From: Planctomycetota bacterium
GTDB taxonomy: Bacteria > Planctomycetota > UBA1135 > GCA-002748355
Reading direction: 5' to 3'
Length of the DNA: 64,000 bases
NCBI GenBank assembly: GCA_002748355.1
Contig: PDSF01000027.1
Coordinates: forward strand, 1-64,000
Position numbers and translations under genes: made by a program. Shown here in pieces: positions 49,822 through 58,845 of this stretch (position 1 is its first letter; every line of letters starts with the position of its first letter). The notes beneath the pieces were generated by a model. That model saw only the letters and a program-made list of their open reading frames with translations, was not told where the DNA came from and did no database searches.

Positions 49822-50637
49822 ATGGAACAAAAACTAACAGGTATTCCGGAAACACTACTGATTGCCTTGTGGGCGCGCGCGACCGCAACCCAAAAGCCGT
49901 CTCCCTTGATCTGCGACCCCAAGGCCGTGGAGATGGTGGAGGCGATTGACTACGACTTTTCCCGCTTCGAAAACGTGGGCAAACTAACAACTATGGGCGT
50001 AGCGGTGCGCACCATGATTCTGGATCGAGAGTTCTCGCGGATCATGGACCAATATCAGAGCCCAGTGGTTATCAACCTGGGCACGGGCCTCGATACTCGA
50101 CACTCGCGATTAAGCTGTGACGAGATGGATTGGTACGAGGTCGATGTAGCAGAAGCCATCGCCCTGCGAAGGAGGTTCTTCACCGAAACTGACAAGTATC
50201 ATTTCATTGCCAAGTCCATATTGGATCGGTCATGGATGGATGAGGTGGAGACTGGAGGGAGGCCGGTCATCTTCCTTGCAGAGGGCCTATTCATGTATTT
50301 CGACGAAAGTGATTTGCGTCCATTTTTCTGTGACCTGGTCGAGCGCTTCCCAATAGCCGACATGTTGTTTGAAATGCTCTGCCCCATCGCCGTTGGAAAT
50401 AGCAAGAAACACGAAACGGTGAAACAACTGGAAAACCCACCAGAGTTCAAGTGGGGCCTAAGGAACACGCGCAAAATGGAGAGTTGGCACCCGGGCATCC
50501 GACTCTGCCAAGAGTGGAACTACTTTGATGAGCAGAAAAAGGATTGGGGCCTCATCGGAAGACTCGGGCGCCTTCCCTTGATTCGCCCGACCCTAGCATG
50601 CCGGATCGTCCAACTCCGCTTCGACAGGCAGCAATAA
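49822..50637 (+). CDS. LCMT/PPM-type SAM-dependent O-methyltransferase
   Basis: 271 residues of the leucine-carboxyl-methyltransferase-like family (COG3315), often linked to secondary metabolites. The SAM site reads VVINLGTGLDTR, then WYEVDVAEAIALRR (acidic residue binding the ribose) and FLAEGLFMYFDESDL. Base composition is clearly less GC-rich than the neighbours, and an IS256 remnant lies downstream, which suggests horizontal gain. The 27-base gap from the selenoprotein gene may only be chance. The substrate is unknown. Confidence 0.83.
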   Translation: MEQKLTGIPETLLIALWARATATQKPSPLICDPKAVEMVEAIDYDFSRFENVGKLTTMGVAVRTMILDREFSRIMDQYQSPVVINLGTGLDTRHSRLSCDEMDWYEVDVAEAIALRRRFFTETDKYHFIAKSILDRSWMDEVETGGRPVIFLAEGLFMYFDESDLRPFFCDLVERFPIADMLFEMLCPIAVGNSKKHETVKQLENPPEFKWGLRNTRKMESWHPGIRLCQEWNYFDEQKKDWGLIGRLGRLPLIRPTLACRIVQLRFDRQQ

Positions 50638-50821
50638 TAACGGAGAAGACTCCGAAACAGGGGGCAAGCGCATGAAACGTAAAGAACCTTTTGTGCTAAA
50701 AACGCTTTGTCCCTTACATGGGAAACAGAAAACGTCTACTTCCTCTATCGCTTTCCTGCTCAGGACTCGCAGCGGTTTCCAATGCCCTTCCATTTGTATT
50801 CGCCTGGCTGATTATCACCAG

Positions 50822-51076
50822 ATCGAGTCGATGTTCGCTACCGTGCGCCTCCGACATCGTCGCACCAAGGGCTCCGGGAGCAGAAACGCCTGCCTCGGAC
50901 AGGTCTTCAAGCTCTCGGAAGCCGCTGCCAAGAGCTGGCGCAAGCCAGGCGGCTCAAAGCTAGTCCAAGACCTGATTCGAGGCGCCCCATTCATGGATGG
51001 GAGCAAGGTCGAGATCGCCCACCTGCCAGACGCCGTTTCCACCGTTCATCTGACACTCCCCTTATTCCGGGGCTAG
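50822..51076 (+). pseudogene. IS256-family (mutator) transposase C-terminal remnant
   Basis: The frame reads IESMFATVRLRHRRTKGSGS, then NACLGQVFKLSEAAAKSWR and LIRGAPFMDG. This is the C-terminal catalytic-end block of IS256 transposases (consensus ES.FATVR.R..RTKG.GS). Only about 85 residues remain. The codons upstream of 50822 in the same frame do not match, so the N-terminal three quarters are lost. No terminal inverted repeats found. Inactive. Confidence 0.85.
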
Positions 51077-51077
51077 C

Positions 51078-51644
51078 TCAGCGGCTCTCCAGATAGGCGC
51101 AAAGGGTGTGTACCAGCAGCAGGTGGCATTCTTGGATACGGGGGGTCTCCCTTGAGGGCACGGGGACCCAGTGCTCCGCCAGCTCACCGCAACCCTCGCG
51201 GCTCTCCCCCGTCCAAGCAACGGTGACCAATCCCTTGGCCCGGGCCTTCTCGAGGGCAAGCGCAACATTTCGGCTGCGGCCCGAGGTCGAGATGCCAATC
51301 AACATGTCACGCGGCCGTCCAAGAGCTTGGATCTGCCGGGCAAAGACCTCGTCGTAGCTACTGTCGTTGGCAATAGCCGTCAAAGCCGGGATCTCGTGGC
51401 CAAGCGCAACAGCGGCAATCGGCCCACGGTCCTTCTTCATAAACCAGCCAATCAACTCCCCTGCGGCGTGGGCAGCGTCACAAGAGCTACCCCCATTACC
51501 GCAGAAAAAGATCGTGCCTCCTCCATCGATGACCCCGGCTGCAGCTACAAGAAAAGGCATGAGCACAGACTCGATACTGCCCAGTAACCGCTTCTTGCAC
51601 GCGATACTCTCGCGCACCATTTCTTCGATCTGTGCTGCTTCCAT
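51078..51644 (-). CDS. gmhA: SIS-domain phosphoheptose isomerase
   Basis: Sedoheptulose 7-phosphate isomerase, the first step toward ADP-heptose for LPS core or S-layer glycans. 188 residues in a single SIS domain. GGTIFFCGNGGSSCDAAHAAGEL, ALTAIANDSSYDEVF, the phosphate-binding GISTSGRSRNV and the late PRIQECHLLLVHTLC (catalytic Glu and His) match GmhA closely. It ends just after the transposase remnant and is divergent from the next gene with a 9-base gap. Partner heptose genes are not in the window. Confidence 0.93.
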   Translation of the reverse strand: MEAAQIEEMVRESIACKKRLLGSIESVLMPFLVAAAGVIDGGGTIFFCGNGGSSCDAAHAAGELIGWFMKKDRGPIAAVALGHEIPALTAIANDSSYDEVFARQIQALGRPRDMLIGISTSGRSRNVALALEKARAKGLVTVAWTGESREGCGELAEHWVPVPSRETPRIQECHLLLVHTLCAYLESR

Positions 51645-51653
51645 GCGAGGATC

Positions 51654-53390
51654 ATGCGTCGCTCGGCCCCCACGCGCAACGCAATGCCCCTGACCAGCTC
51701 CCTCCTCTTCCTGCTGGCGCTCTCATTCGCCTCCGCCAACGAACCCTTAGCGTCACACGAACGAGAACGCGCCCTCCTCGAACTCGAGTCACGTTGCCGC
51801 TGGCCCTTTGTCACCAGGCCAGACTTCGTGCCAGTGCCTGATTTTGTCAGCGTCGCAACGCGACCAACCCGCCTCCTGCTCGGCGGCAGGGCTTTTTTCC
51901 CGGATATCGACGTCCTCGTCGCCGGTGCGGCACGGGCAGGCCTGCCCTTCGAAGCTCTCATTCCCCTGGATCAAGACCAGGACAAGGGCATCCAGCGCTT
52001 CCGTCTCCCCCTGCTGAACGAGCGCATCACAATCGGCATCGAGCTGCGCGAGCGTAGACCTGGCGCAGCCCTAAACCTGCCCAGCCAGCACCCGGCGCGT
52101 AGCCTGGCGCAGCGCCTGCGCGCGCTCGCCAGCCCCAAAGGCCCCCGCCTTGAGCTCCGCTTCACTGGCTTGGGTCAGCTCCTTCCGCCAGGAGCTGGCG
52201 TCCCTGACGAACAAGCCCTACTCGAACGAGTACTCCTGCCACGCTTCCGCGCCCTCGCCGCCCACCAGTGGCGCCCCTACCCATCCGGACAACGAGGCCT
52301 CGCCGGCCTTAAGATGCGCGGGGTGGCCCGCTCTCAGGGCAAGCTACGCCGAGCACGGGCACCGATGCACACACGGGACCTGGTCAGGAAGGAGAGCTAC
52401 GGGCTCTTCGAGATCGAGAGCGGCAAACGCATCGTCCTCGGCTCGACTCCTGAGGACAGTCCGGCCGAAGCGGCGCAGCGCCAGCTGCTGGAGCGCTTCC
52501 TTGCGGCCTTGCAGCAACCGACCCCCAGCCCCGACGGCTGGCGAACCCTGATCCTTGCCGACGATGGCTACGGGCGCTTCGGCCTGCAAACGCATGCGGC
52601 CTTCGACCTCGGCAGCAGGCTTTGGCATCCGAAGCATGGCTTCGCCTGCCTTCGAGCCGGCAACCCCACTCGCAGCCCGCTAGCCGCTGCGCTGCCGATT
52701 CGCTCCGGCCGAGAGCATGCTCGCTTCTGGAGCTGGAGTGCCCAGTTCGAGGGCTATGAACTGCGCATCCTCGCAGCTCTTTGGCACGTGGACCAGAAGT
52801 CCCGGCTCACCTCCGTGCGGCCGAACGCAGCCTTCGGCGGCTTCCGCAGCTCGGAGCCGCGGCTGCGTGCGATCGGCCTGCCGAAGGGCTGCCATGCGCA
52901 TGTCGAGTTCGTCGGCCTCTTCGAGGATGCTCCGGCCCGGCGCTCTCTATTCGCGCGGCTACGCCTCGGCGCCGCGCTGGCTGACAGCCCCCCCTGGCGG
53001 CAAGCCGCTGATCTTGAGGCGGCTCCTTTCCAGAGCCAGATCCACCCTCATGTCCAAGAGCTGGTCACCCAAATCCCCACTTGGCCCGGTACCCGAGTTC
53101 GAGGCCAGAGCCTATGGAGTCCCCGCTTGATCGAGCTCAGCCCTGATTGGCAGCGCCGAGGCCCTAGCGAAGCGGAACTCCTCCTGCCCTTCGGCGAGGC
53201 TCGCCTCTCGCTTCGCCTGCGGGCCAGCGCTCAGCAACGGCTCTGGTTGCTGCCAGGCCATAGCCAGCTCCAGCTGCTACTCCAGGGGCCCTTGCCGCAG
53301 GGACTCCCACAGTCGCCTGCCGCCCGCGCCGAACTCCAGCAGGCTCTTCGCCGAGCACTGACCCGGCCAGCCCCATCGATCACCGACTAA
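51654..53390 (+). CDS. Exported protein of unknown function
   Basis: 578 residues with a likely signal peptide (RRSAPTRNAMPLTSSLLFLLALS). The mature protein is Arg/Leu/Ala-rich with no motif or repeat I recognise. The start at 51654 has GAGG just upstream; an ATG at 51684 is also possible. Codon use is like the neighbouring genes, so it is probably real and resident. Confidence 0.65.
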   Translation: MRRSAPTRNAMPLTSSLLFLLALSFASANEPLASHERERALLELESRCRWPFVTRPDFVPVPDFVSVATRPTRLLLGGRAFFPDIDVLVAGAARAGLPFEALIPLDQDQDKGIQRFRLPLLNERITIGIELRERRPGAALNLPSQHPARSLAQRLRALASPKGPRLELRFTGLGQLLPPGAGVPDEQALLERVLLPRFRALAAHQWRPYPSGQRGLAGLKMRGVARSQGKLRRARAPMHTRDLVRKESYGLFEIESGKRIVLGSTPEDSPAEAAQRQLLERFLAALQQPTPSPDGWRTLILADDGYGRFGLQTHAAFDLGSRLWHPKHGFACLRAGNPTRSPLAAALPIRSGREHARFWSWSAQFEGYELRILAALWHVDQKSRLTSVRPNAAFGGFRSSEPRLRAIGLPKGCHAHVEFVGLFEDAPARRSLFARLRLGAALADSPPWRQAADLEAAPFQSQIHPHVQELVTQIPTWPGTRVRGQSLWSPRLIELSPDWQRRGPSEAELLLPFGEARLSLRLRASAQQRLWLLPGHSQLQLLLQGPLPQGLPQSPAARAELQQALRRALTRPAPSITD

Positions 53391-53523
53391 CAAACTCTGC
53401 ACTATTGGCACTTTTTGATAGTCATTTTGACGACGAGAGCAGCAATACTCGCCAATCGACAAGGTGATTCCGCAGAATCGCCAACTTCCCACAAGCACCC
53501 CTGCAAGGTGACATAGACGCAGC

Positions 53524-54882
53524 ATGCACAAAATCGACCACCCCCAGAAGGGGCACCAGTACAGCCGCGAAGCCGTCCTGAAGGAACTGAGAGACGAGCA
53601 GATCGAGTTCCTGCGGATGACCTTCACCGACATCACCGGCAACAACAAGAACGTCGAGGTTCCGGCATCGCAGTTCGAGAAGGCCCTCGACGGCCAGGTC
53701 ATGTTCGACGGTTCGTCGATCGAGGGCTTCGTTCGCATCGAAGAATCCGACATGCTGCTAAGCCCCGACCTGGACAGCTTTCGCATCCTCCCCTGGGACG
53801 ACCAAGGTCGATCCGCACGCCTGATTTGCGACGTGCACACGAGCGAGGATGCTCCCTTCGTCGGTTGTCCACGCGGAGCTCTGAAGCGCATCATCGCCAA
53901 GGGACTCGATATGGGCTTCGAGATGAAGGCCGGCATCGAGGCAGAGTTCTTCCTCTTCGAGATGGACGAGGATGGCGGACCAACGGTCAAGACCCACGAC
54001 AAGGCCGGCTACTTCGACCTGGCGCCGATCGACCGGGGGGAGCCCTGTCGACGGGCCATCGTTCACGCCCTGCACTCCCTCGGATTCGAGGTCGAGGCCT
54101 CGCACCACGAAGTCGCCGAAGGTCAGCACGAGATCGGCTTCCGCTACGGCGATGCCCTACACGTCGCAGACAAGCTCTCTACCTTCCGCTTCGTCGTTCG
54201 CAAGATCGCCCGTGATTTCGGCCTGCACGCGACCTTCATGCCGAAGCCGGTCTTTGGCATCAACGGCAGCGGCATGCACACCCACCAGTCGCTGTTCACG
54301 ACGGATGGCAACAACGCCTTCAACGATCCTGAAGCTGAATACGGACTCAGCAAAACCGCGATGCACTACATCGCCGGCCTGCTCATCCACGCCAAGGGCC
54401 TCACGGCAATCACCAACCCGCTGATCAATAGTTACAAGCGCCTAGTGCCCGGTTACGAAGCGCCGACGCACATCGCTTGGTCCGAAAAGAACCGCAGCCC
54501 CCTCTGCCGCGTCCCCGCTCGCCGCGGAGTTGGCACCCGAGTCGAGCTGCGCAGCCCCGACCCTTCCTGTAACCCCTACCTTGCCCTTGCGGGAATGCTC
54601 GCTTCTGGCCTCCATGGCATCGAAGCCGAACTCAAGGCACCGGCCCCGGTCAACAAGAACCTCTACTCGATGAGCCAGCGCGAGCGCTCGCGCCACAAGG
54701 TCGACAGCCTCCCAGGCAACCTCAGCGAGGCAGTTACCGCCCTCGAAAAGGATAAGTTGCTGAAAGACTGCCTCGGCAATCACATCTTCGATAACTTTGT
54801 CCGAGCAAAGCGCCAGGAGTGGCAGGAATACATTGCTCAGGTCCACGAGTGGGAACTGGAGCGCTACCTCTCCAATTACTAA
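53524..54882 (+). CDS. glnA: Type I glutamine synthetase, short (alpha) form
   Basis: Makes glutamine from glutamate, ammonia and ATP; forms a dodecamer. 452 residues. The Asp-loop MFDGSSIEGF, the metal-site GIEAEFFLF, NGSGMHTHQSLF, ITNPLINSYKRLVPGYEAP and VELRSPDPSCNPYLAL are intact. The adenylylation-loop block of the longer beta form (with Tyr in LYDLPPEE) is absent. So this is the alpha form, controlled by feedback inhibition instead of GlnE. An AT-rich stretch about 100 bases upstream likely holds the promoter. Confidence 0.95.
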   Translation: MHKIDHPQKGHQYSREAVLKELRDEQIEFLRMTFTDITGNNKNVEVPASQFEKALDGQVMFDGSSIEGFVRIEESDMLLSPDLDSFRILPWDDQGRSARLICDVHTSEDAPFVGCPRGALKRIIAKGLDMGFEMKAGIEAEFFLFEMDEDGGPTVKTHDKAGYFDLAPIDRGEPCRRAIVHALHSLGFEVEASHHEVAEGQHEIGFRYGDALHVADKLSTFRFVVRKIARDFGLHATFMPKPVFGINGSGMHTHQSLFTTDGNNAFNDPEAEYGLSKTAMHYIAGLLIHAKGLTAITNPLINSYKRLVPGYEAPTHIAWSEKNRSPLCRVPARRGVGTRVELRSPDPSCNPYLALAGMLASGLHGIEAELKAPAPVNKNLYSMSQRERSRHKVDSLPGNLSEAVTALEKDKLLKDCLGNHIFDNFVRAKRQEWQEYIAQVHEWELERYLSNY

Positions 54883-54936
54883 CCTCTAGGGTGATAACCT
54901 TATAGTTGTCAGAGCGCCGATGTTGCTGGCCAATAA

Positions 54937-55293
54937 CAATGTCTGCGAGCCGCAGGCTATCACCCGCAGCTCGATACCGAAGAGGACCCTGAACCAAACA
55001 ACGTGCTCTCGGCCATCGAAAGCGGCGCCTACTCGCAGGGCAAGCCCGAGTCCTTCCGCCCCTTGGTCCTAGATCTTCGTGGCTACGCCCCCTTACTCTT
55101 GTGTACGGGACACCGCAGCTACGTCGATGCCTGGGGCCGGGCAGCCGAGGCCTACGGCGAGCAAGAGTCGTGGACCCGATCAGCGATCCTTAACGTCGCC
55201 CACTGTGGCTTCTTCTCCTCCGACCGCTCGATGCGAGAGTATTGTCGCGAGACCTGGAAGCTGAGCCCTCTGCACGTTTCCAATCACTCTTGA
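54937..55293 (+). pseudogene. Glycogen phosphorylase C-terminal remnant
   Basis: The frame reads LRAAGYHPQLD, then VLSAIESGAYS, then WTRSAILNVAHCGFFSSDRS and REYCRETWKLSP. This is the extreme C-terminus of glycogen/starch phosphorylase (consensus W...AI.N.A..GkFSSDR...EY...IW). The frame opens at a stop, TAA, at 54934-54936, only 50 bases after glnA, so the roughly 700-residue catalytic portion with the PLP lysine is gone. A GTG at 55003 could start a 96-residue protein, but it would be non-functional. Confidence 0.87.
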
Positions 55294-55358
55294 AGGCAGC
55301 GAGCAGCGGAGCTTCCTAGCCGGAACTCCGCTGCTTCCTAGCATAGATCTCCACTCTG

Positions 55359-55637
55359 CTACAAAGCCCGCTTGGTGCATCGATAGAGAAAGGCCAGGAT
55401 CTCCGCAACCGCCTCGTAGGCCTCGATCGGGATCTCCTCACCCAAATCGATAGGCTCAAGCAGACTAACGAGATCGGGCTCACGTCGAACCGGAACCCCA
55501 TGTTCCTCGGCCAACTCGAGGATCCTCTCGGCAACGTAGCCCCGTCCCTTCGCATCGAGCTTGGGCGCAGCATTTCGCTCGCGATCGTAACGAAGGGCGA
55601 GGGCCCGCTTCTTGTGGCCCGAGGGTGAGTCGCTCAC
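55359..55637 (-). CDS. FlhB C-terminal-like (YlqH-type) protein
   Basis: 92 residues matching the cytoplasmic tail of FlhB/EscU export-switch proteins: RALALRYDRERNAAPKLDAKG, AERILELAEEHGVPV, LEPIDLGEEIP, AVAEILAFLYR. The cleavage motif NPTH is absent because the domain begins after it, as in stand-alone YlqH/FhlX proteins. It starts at GTG overlapping the stop of the preceding gene (GTGA). In Bacillus, ylqH is paired with ylqG, a FliK-like gene, as here. No other flagellar gene is in the window. Confidence 0.85.
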   Translation of the reverse strand: MSDSPSGHKKRALALRYDRERNAAPKLDAKGRGYVAERILELAEEHGVPVRREPDLVSLLEPIDLGEEIPIEAYEAVAEILAFLYRCTKRAL

Positions 55638-56761
55638 AAGTGCAGGTCCAATCGGCTGCTGCCGGGTGGCGCAGGCGGCAAAAGATCCAGGATCGGCAGG
55701 ACTCCATCCCGCTGCACGCGAACCGTGCTGCGCACCAAACGCAGCTGCTTTTTCTCGAACTCGGCTTCGAGCCCCTTGAGTTCGCGATGAATACGAATGG
55801 CGGCCTGCTCTAAGGCGCAGACGAATCCCAAGACGACATCGCAGCCACACATTTGCGCATCAACGCGAAGGGCCCCAAGGGTCTCCAGTTCGAGGAGAAA
55901 CACAAGGGTAAAGGGTCGCCCCTCAGCCGATCCCCCCTCACCATCGTGAGCATTCTCTCCTGCATCCTCCGGGTCGCGCAGCAAGAACATCCGGCCCTCA
56001 TGGAGGAAACTCTCCGCCATAATCGGGAGGGGAAAGACCAGAGGCGCCCCGGTCTCGGCTCGCTGCACCTGCTCGCTCCGCCAAGCATCACTACTGTTCG
56101 CAAGTGAGCTGAGCGCCTTGCGGAGCTGCCCATCGCTCGCAGACGACTCGGCCCCGGGATCAGCCGTTGGCATGGCGTCAGGGTAGCTGCGCAAGCTCCC
56201 CAGCAAGTCGGCGCGGGACTCCCCCTCAGGCGCGCCCTCTCGAACCCACGCAGCGAGCCTCCTCTCGAAACCACGACCGAACCAATCGTGAAAAGAGCGC
56301 AGGGTTTCGGCATCAGGAGGCGCCTTGCTGGCCAGGCGCGAGGAAAGGGCCGCCGGGAGGGGCAGCTTCTGCAGCAAAGCTTGCTGCTCCAGACGTGGCA
56401 GCAGCCTAGCTAGCTTGCCCAGCGCCACAGGTAAGGAAGCCAGGGGCCCCACAAGCGCGTCACTCTGTGCTTGCAGGGACTGCTGCGGTGAATCCAGGGG
56501 ACGGAGCAGCACGGTGCTCCCAGATTTCTCCACCAGCAAAGAGAGCTCTGTGCCCGCCAGCAACGGCACCTTGGTCTTGGCAATTAGCTCGAAACCAAGG
56601 AGCCCGAGCCTGACCTCGTTCGAGGAGATGGCCTCAAGCACCGAGGCCCGGAGAATTTGCCCGATCTCAAGAACACGGCCCGGACCGCTCGCCGTATCGC
56701 TCGGCATCTGAGCCGAGAGAGGGGCAGCCTGGCTCGCATTCTGGGCGGGGGGAGAGGACAC
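55634..56761 (-). CDS. FliK-like/YlqG-like hook-length-type protein
   Basis: 375 residues with a GTG start. The architecture is that of hook-length control proteins: a flexible N-terminal region, a helical middle, and a compact C-terminal domain (PFTLVFLLELETLGALRVDAQM..., then LRLVRSTVRV). This resembles the FliK C-terminal fold that touches FlhB. Sequence similarity in this family is weak, so the call rests strongly on the overlap with the FlhB-tail gene. Exported or membrane functions apart from flagella are possible. Confidence 0.65.
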   Translation of the reverse strand: MSSPPAQNASQAAPLSAQMPSDTASGPGRVLEIGQILRASVLEAISSNEVRLGLLGFELIAKTKVPLLAGTELSLLVEKSGSTVLLRPLDSPQQSLQAQSDALVGPLASLPVALGKLARLLPRLEQQALLQKLPLPAALSSRLASKAPPDAETLRSFHDWFGRGFERRLAAWVREGAPEGESRADLLGSLRSYPDAMPTADPGAESSASDGQLRKALSSLANSSDAWRSEQVQRAETGAPLVFPLPIMAESFLHEGRMFLLRDPEDAGENAHDGEGGSAEGRPFTLVFLLELETLGALRVDAQMCGCDVVLGFVCALEQAAIRIHRELKGLEAEFEKKQLRLVRSTVRVQRDGVLPILDLLPPAPPGSSRLDLHL

Positions 56762-56859
56762 CCCAGTGTCATCGACGAATCAGAGCCAAGAGCTTGGGGC
56801 AAAGCCGGAGACTTCGCCCGATTCCCTGCTGCTCTGATTCCCTGCTGACGGCAGTTCCG

Positions 56860-57498
56860 TCAGATCTCCAAAATGGCCGGGGCCTTCGAGCTATCGAGGA
56901 GCACAGCGGCCTTCAGAATCTGCGGCTTGCTGCCGCTGAAGAAGCGCAGATCCACCCTGACGAGTCCAATACTACGAAGCCTGATGAACTCGGCCACATT
57001 CAGATAGAAGGCAGCTGTCTGGGTGAGAATGCGCTGCCCCACCCCATCCCGATCGAGCAACTCGACCAAGACCAAGTCATAGCCTCTGGGTAGATCGATA
57101 CGAACCCGGCTCTGGTCGTCCTTAACTGTGGCGGCCAAGTGCAGGGGCGATTTGACCGGATCCTTAGCCGCGTTAGCCACATGGTTGCCCATCGCCGAGA
57201 GGCTGAGCTTCGGAGTCCCACGGAGAACGCGGGCCTTGGTCTGCTTGGGGCTCTCCCCGATGAAGCTGAGCTCGGGGCGCAAGAGCATGGTGCGCGCAAA
57301 GCCTGATGGCACGTTGACAACGAGCCCAGAGGCCGGCTGCTTACCTTTGGCTACGAAGATCCCTCGCGAGTTAATCCTGGCCGAGAAGACATTGCCATCG
57401 CCAATCCATCGCTCGCTCCCCTCAGCGAGGATCAAGCCGGCAGACACTAGAAAAAGTGCCAAGATCCAGAATGGCTGTCGAAGCTGCGGGAAAAGCAT
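56860..57498 (-). CDS. Exported protein of unknown function
   Basis: 212 residues with a signal or anchor helix (LRQPFWILALFLVSAGLIL). The mature part is beta-rich with a VRIDLPRGYDLVLVELLDRDG segment; no recognised family. The start at 57498 has AAGGA five bases upstream. A longer frame reaches back into the anti-sigma gene and is not credible. Confidence 0.65.
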   Translation of the reverse strand: MLFPQLRQPFWILALFLVSAGLILAEGSERWIGDGNVFSARINSRGIFVAKGKQPASGLVVNVPSGFARTMLLRPELSFIGESPKQTKARVLRGTPKLSLSAMGNHVANAAKDPVKSPLHLAATVKDDQSRVRIDLPRGYDLVLVELLDRDGVGQRILTQTAAFYLNVAEFIRLRSIGLVRVDLRFFSGSKPQILKAAVLLDSSKAPAILEI

Positions 57499-57623
57499 AG
57501 AGGTCCTTGAAGCTGGCATCGGTCGAAACTTCGAGCAGCCATAGTGAGAGAAGACTAAAAAGATACGGGATCTGGCAGCTTTTCGACACCGCTCTCTAGC
57601 AAGAAAACTCGGGCGAGCAGAGC

Positions 57624-58841
57624 TCAGGCTTCGGTCCCCGAGCCCGGCTCCTTGGAAAGGAATTGAAAACTGATCTCTTGGCCATGCTCCAATAGTCGGG
57701 CACCTGGGGCAAACCATTCAGGGCAGTCGCGTCCAAGTCGGCCAGCAAACCCTGGTTGATCCAAGAGCCGGAGGAAATCTCGGCGCAGCCCGATAATCCT
57801 TCCCATCTCCGAACGCTTGGACGGGAACTCGGCGTAGAGCCGCGCAAGAGCATCGATCCCGTCGTTGTCCGCCCCCACTTGTAGGCAGGCGTAGGCGAAG
57901 TTGAGCAATGCCGTGGAGAAGTTCGCGTGAATCCCCATCGCCCCAGAGGCGATGATCAAACGGAAGACTCGCAAAGCCTTGTATTGCTGGTCCTGGGCAA
58001 GAAAGAGGTTGCCTAAATGTTCCAGGGCATAGATGCGAAGCGGCACATGGGTACCGGGGTCGAGAGGCTCAGCTCCACTACGTGCCTGCTCATGTAAGCG
58101 ACGCCAAAGGTTTCGGAACAGACGCTCCGCGATCTCCCACTCCCCCTTCTGCCAGTAGTAGTGGCCGAGCCAGATCCGTGCTCTGGGGAGGCTCGGGTCG
58201 AGCAAGAGACACTCCTCTAGGAGCTTCCTCCCCTTCTCGAGATTATCATCATCCGAATCGAGTTCGCCATCGAGTAACTCGCGGGCCTCGGTAAAGCCCT
58301 GCATCAGTCGACGACTCTCGTCTGGGAGCCCCTCCTCGCTAGCGCTGACACCATCGACAATCGCCTTGCCCCGCACCCGAAACTCAGGAATTGGAACCGG
58401 CTCCTTGGACAAAATGCGGAAAAAGGCCGGGTGCACCGTCAACAGGATATAAGCCCGCCCGAGTTGATAGAGGACTTCAGCCAAACGCTCGCGCCCTTCT
58501 ACGAGCATTTGCGCGAGCTGTGCTTCCTGCTCCTCCCCCCAATAGAACTCCTCGTCGAGATCCGCAAAGAGATCCCCGGCGAAGGGATCCGCTTCTTCGT
58601 CCGCCGTCCCTAAACCGAAAGGAGCAAGCTCTTGTAGCTCGAGCAACTCCGCGCTCTGCCCCCATACACCGCGATGAAGATCGAGTTGCTCACGAAGGCG
58701 CTGCAAGAAGCCATGACACTGGGGACAGACCTCGATATGGACGAGAACACGCCGAACGCGTGCATCATCGAGTTCCCCATCCAGCATCGCAGAAATGTCG
58801 ACCTGAATCGCATCACAAGCGATATTCGGTCGTCGCGGCAC
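57624..58841 (-). CDS. Zinc-finger anti-sigma factor with TPR-like domain
   Basis: 405 residues, starting at GTG 4 bases after the ECF sigma gene. The N-terminal 70 residues form a zinc anti-sigma domain: CDAIQVDISAMLDGELDD, then HIEVCPQC (HxxxCxxC, metal ligands). No membrane helix follows, so it acts in the cytoplasm. Residues about 200-400 are helical TPR-like repeats (for example RIWLGHYYWQKGEWEIAERLF), likely for protein sensing. It would bind and block the adjacent sigma factor until a signal releases it. Confidence 0.82.
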   Translation of the reverse strand: MPRRPNIACDAIQVDISAMLDGELDDARVRRVLVHIEVCPQCHGFLQRLREQLDLHRGVWGQSAELLELQELAPFGLGTADEEADPFAGDLFADLDEEFYWGEEQEAQLAQMLVEGRERLAEVLYQLGRAYILLTVHPAFFRILSKEPVPIPEFRVRGKAIVDGVSASEEGLPDESRRLMQGFTEARELLDGELDSDDDNLEKGRKLLEECLLLDPSLPRARIWLGHYYWQKGEWEIAERLFRNLWRRLHEQARSGAEPLDPGTHVPLRIYALEHLGNLFLAQDQQYKALRVFRLIIASGAMGIHANFSTALLNFAYACLQVGADNDGIDALARLYAEFPSKRSEMGRIIGLRRDFLRLLDQPGFAGRLGRDCPEWFAPGARLLEHGQEISFQFLSKEPGSGTEA

Positions 58842-58845
58842 GCCT

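Noticed and set aside
53400..53450. Sigma-54 promoter upstream of glnA (TTGGCAC present)
   Set aside because: A GC dinucleotide at the required -12 spacing is missing; the following bases read GATA. It may only be an AT-rich sigma-70 type region.
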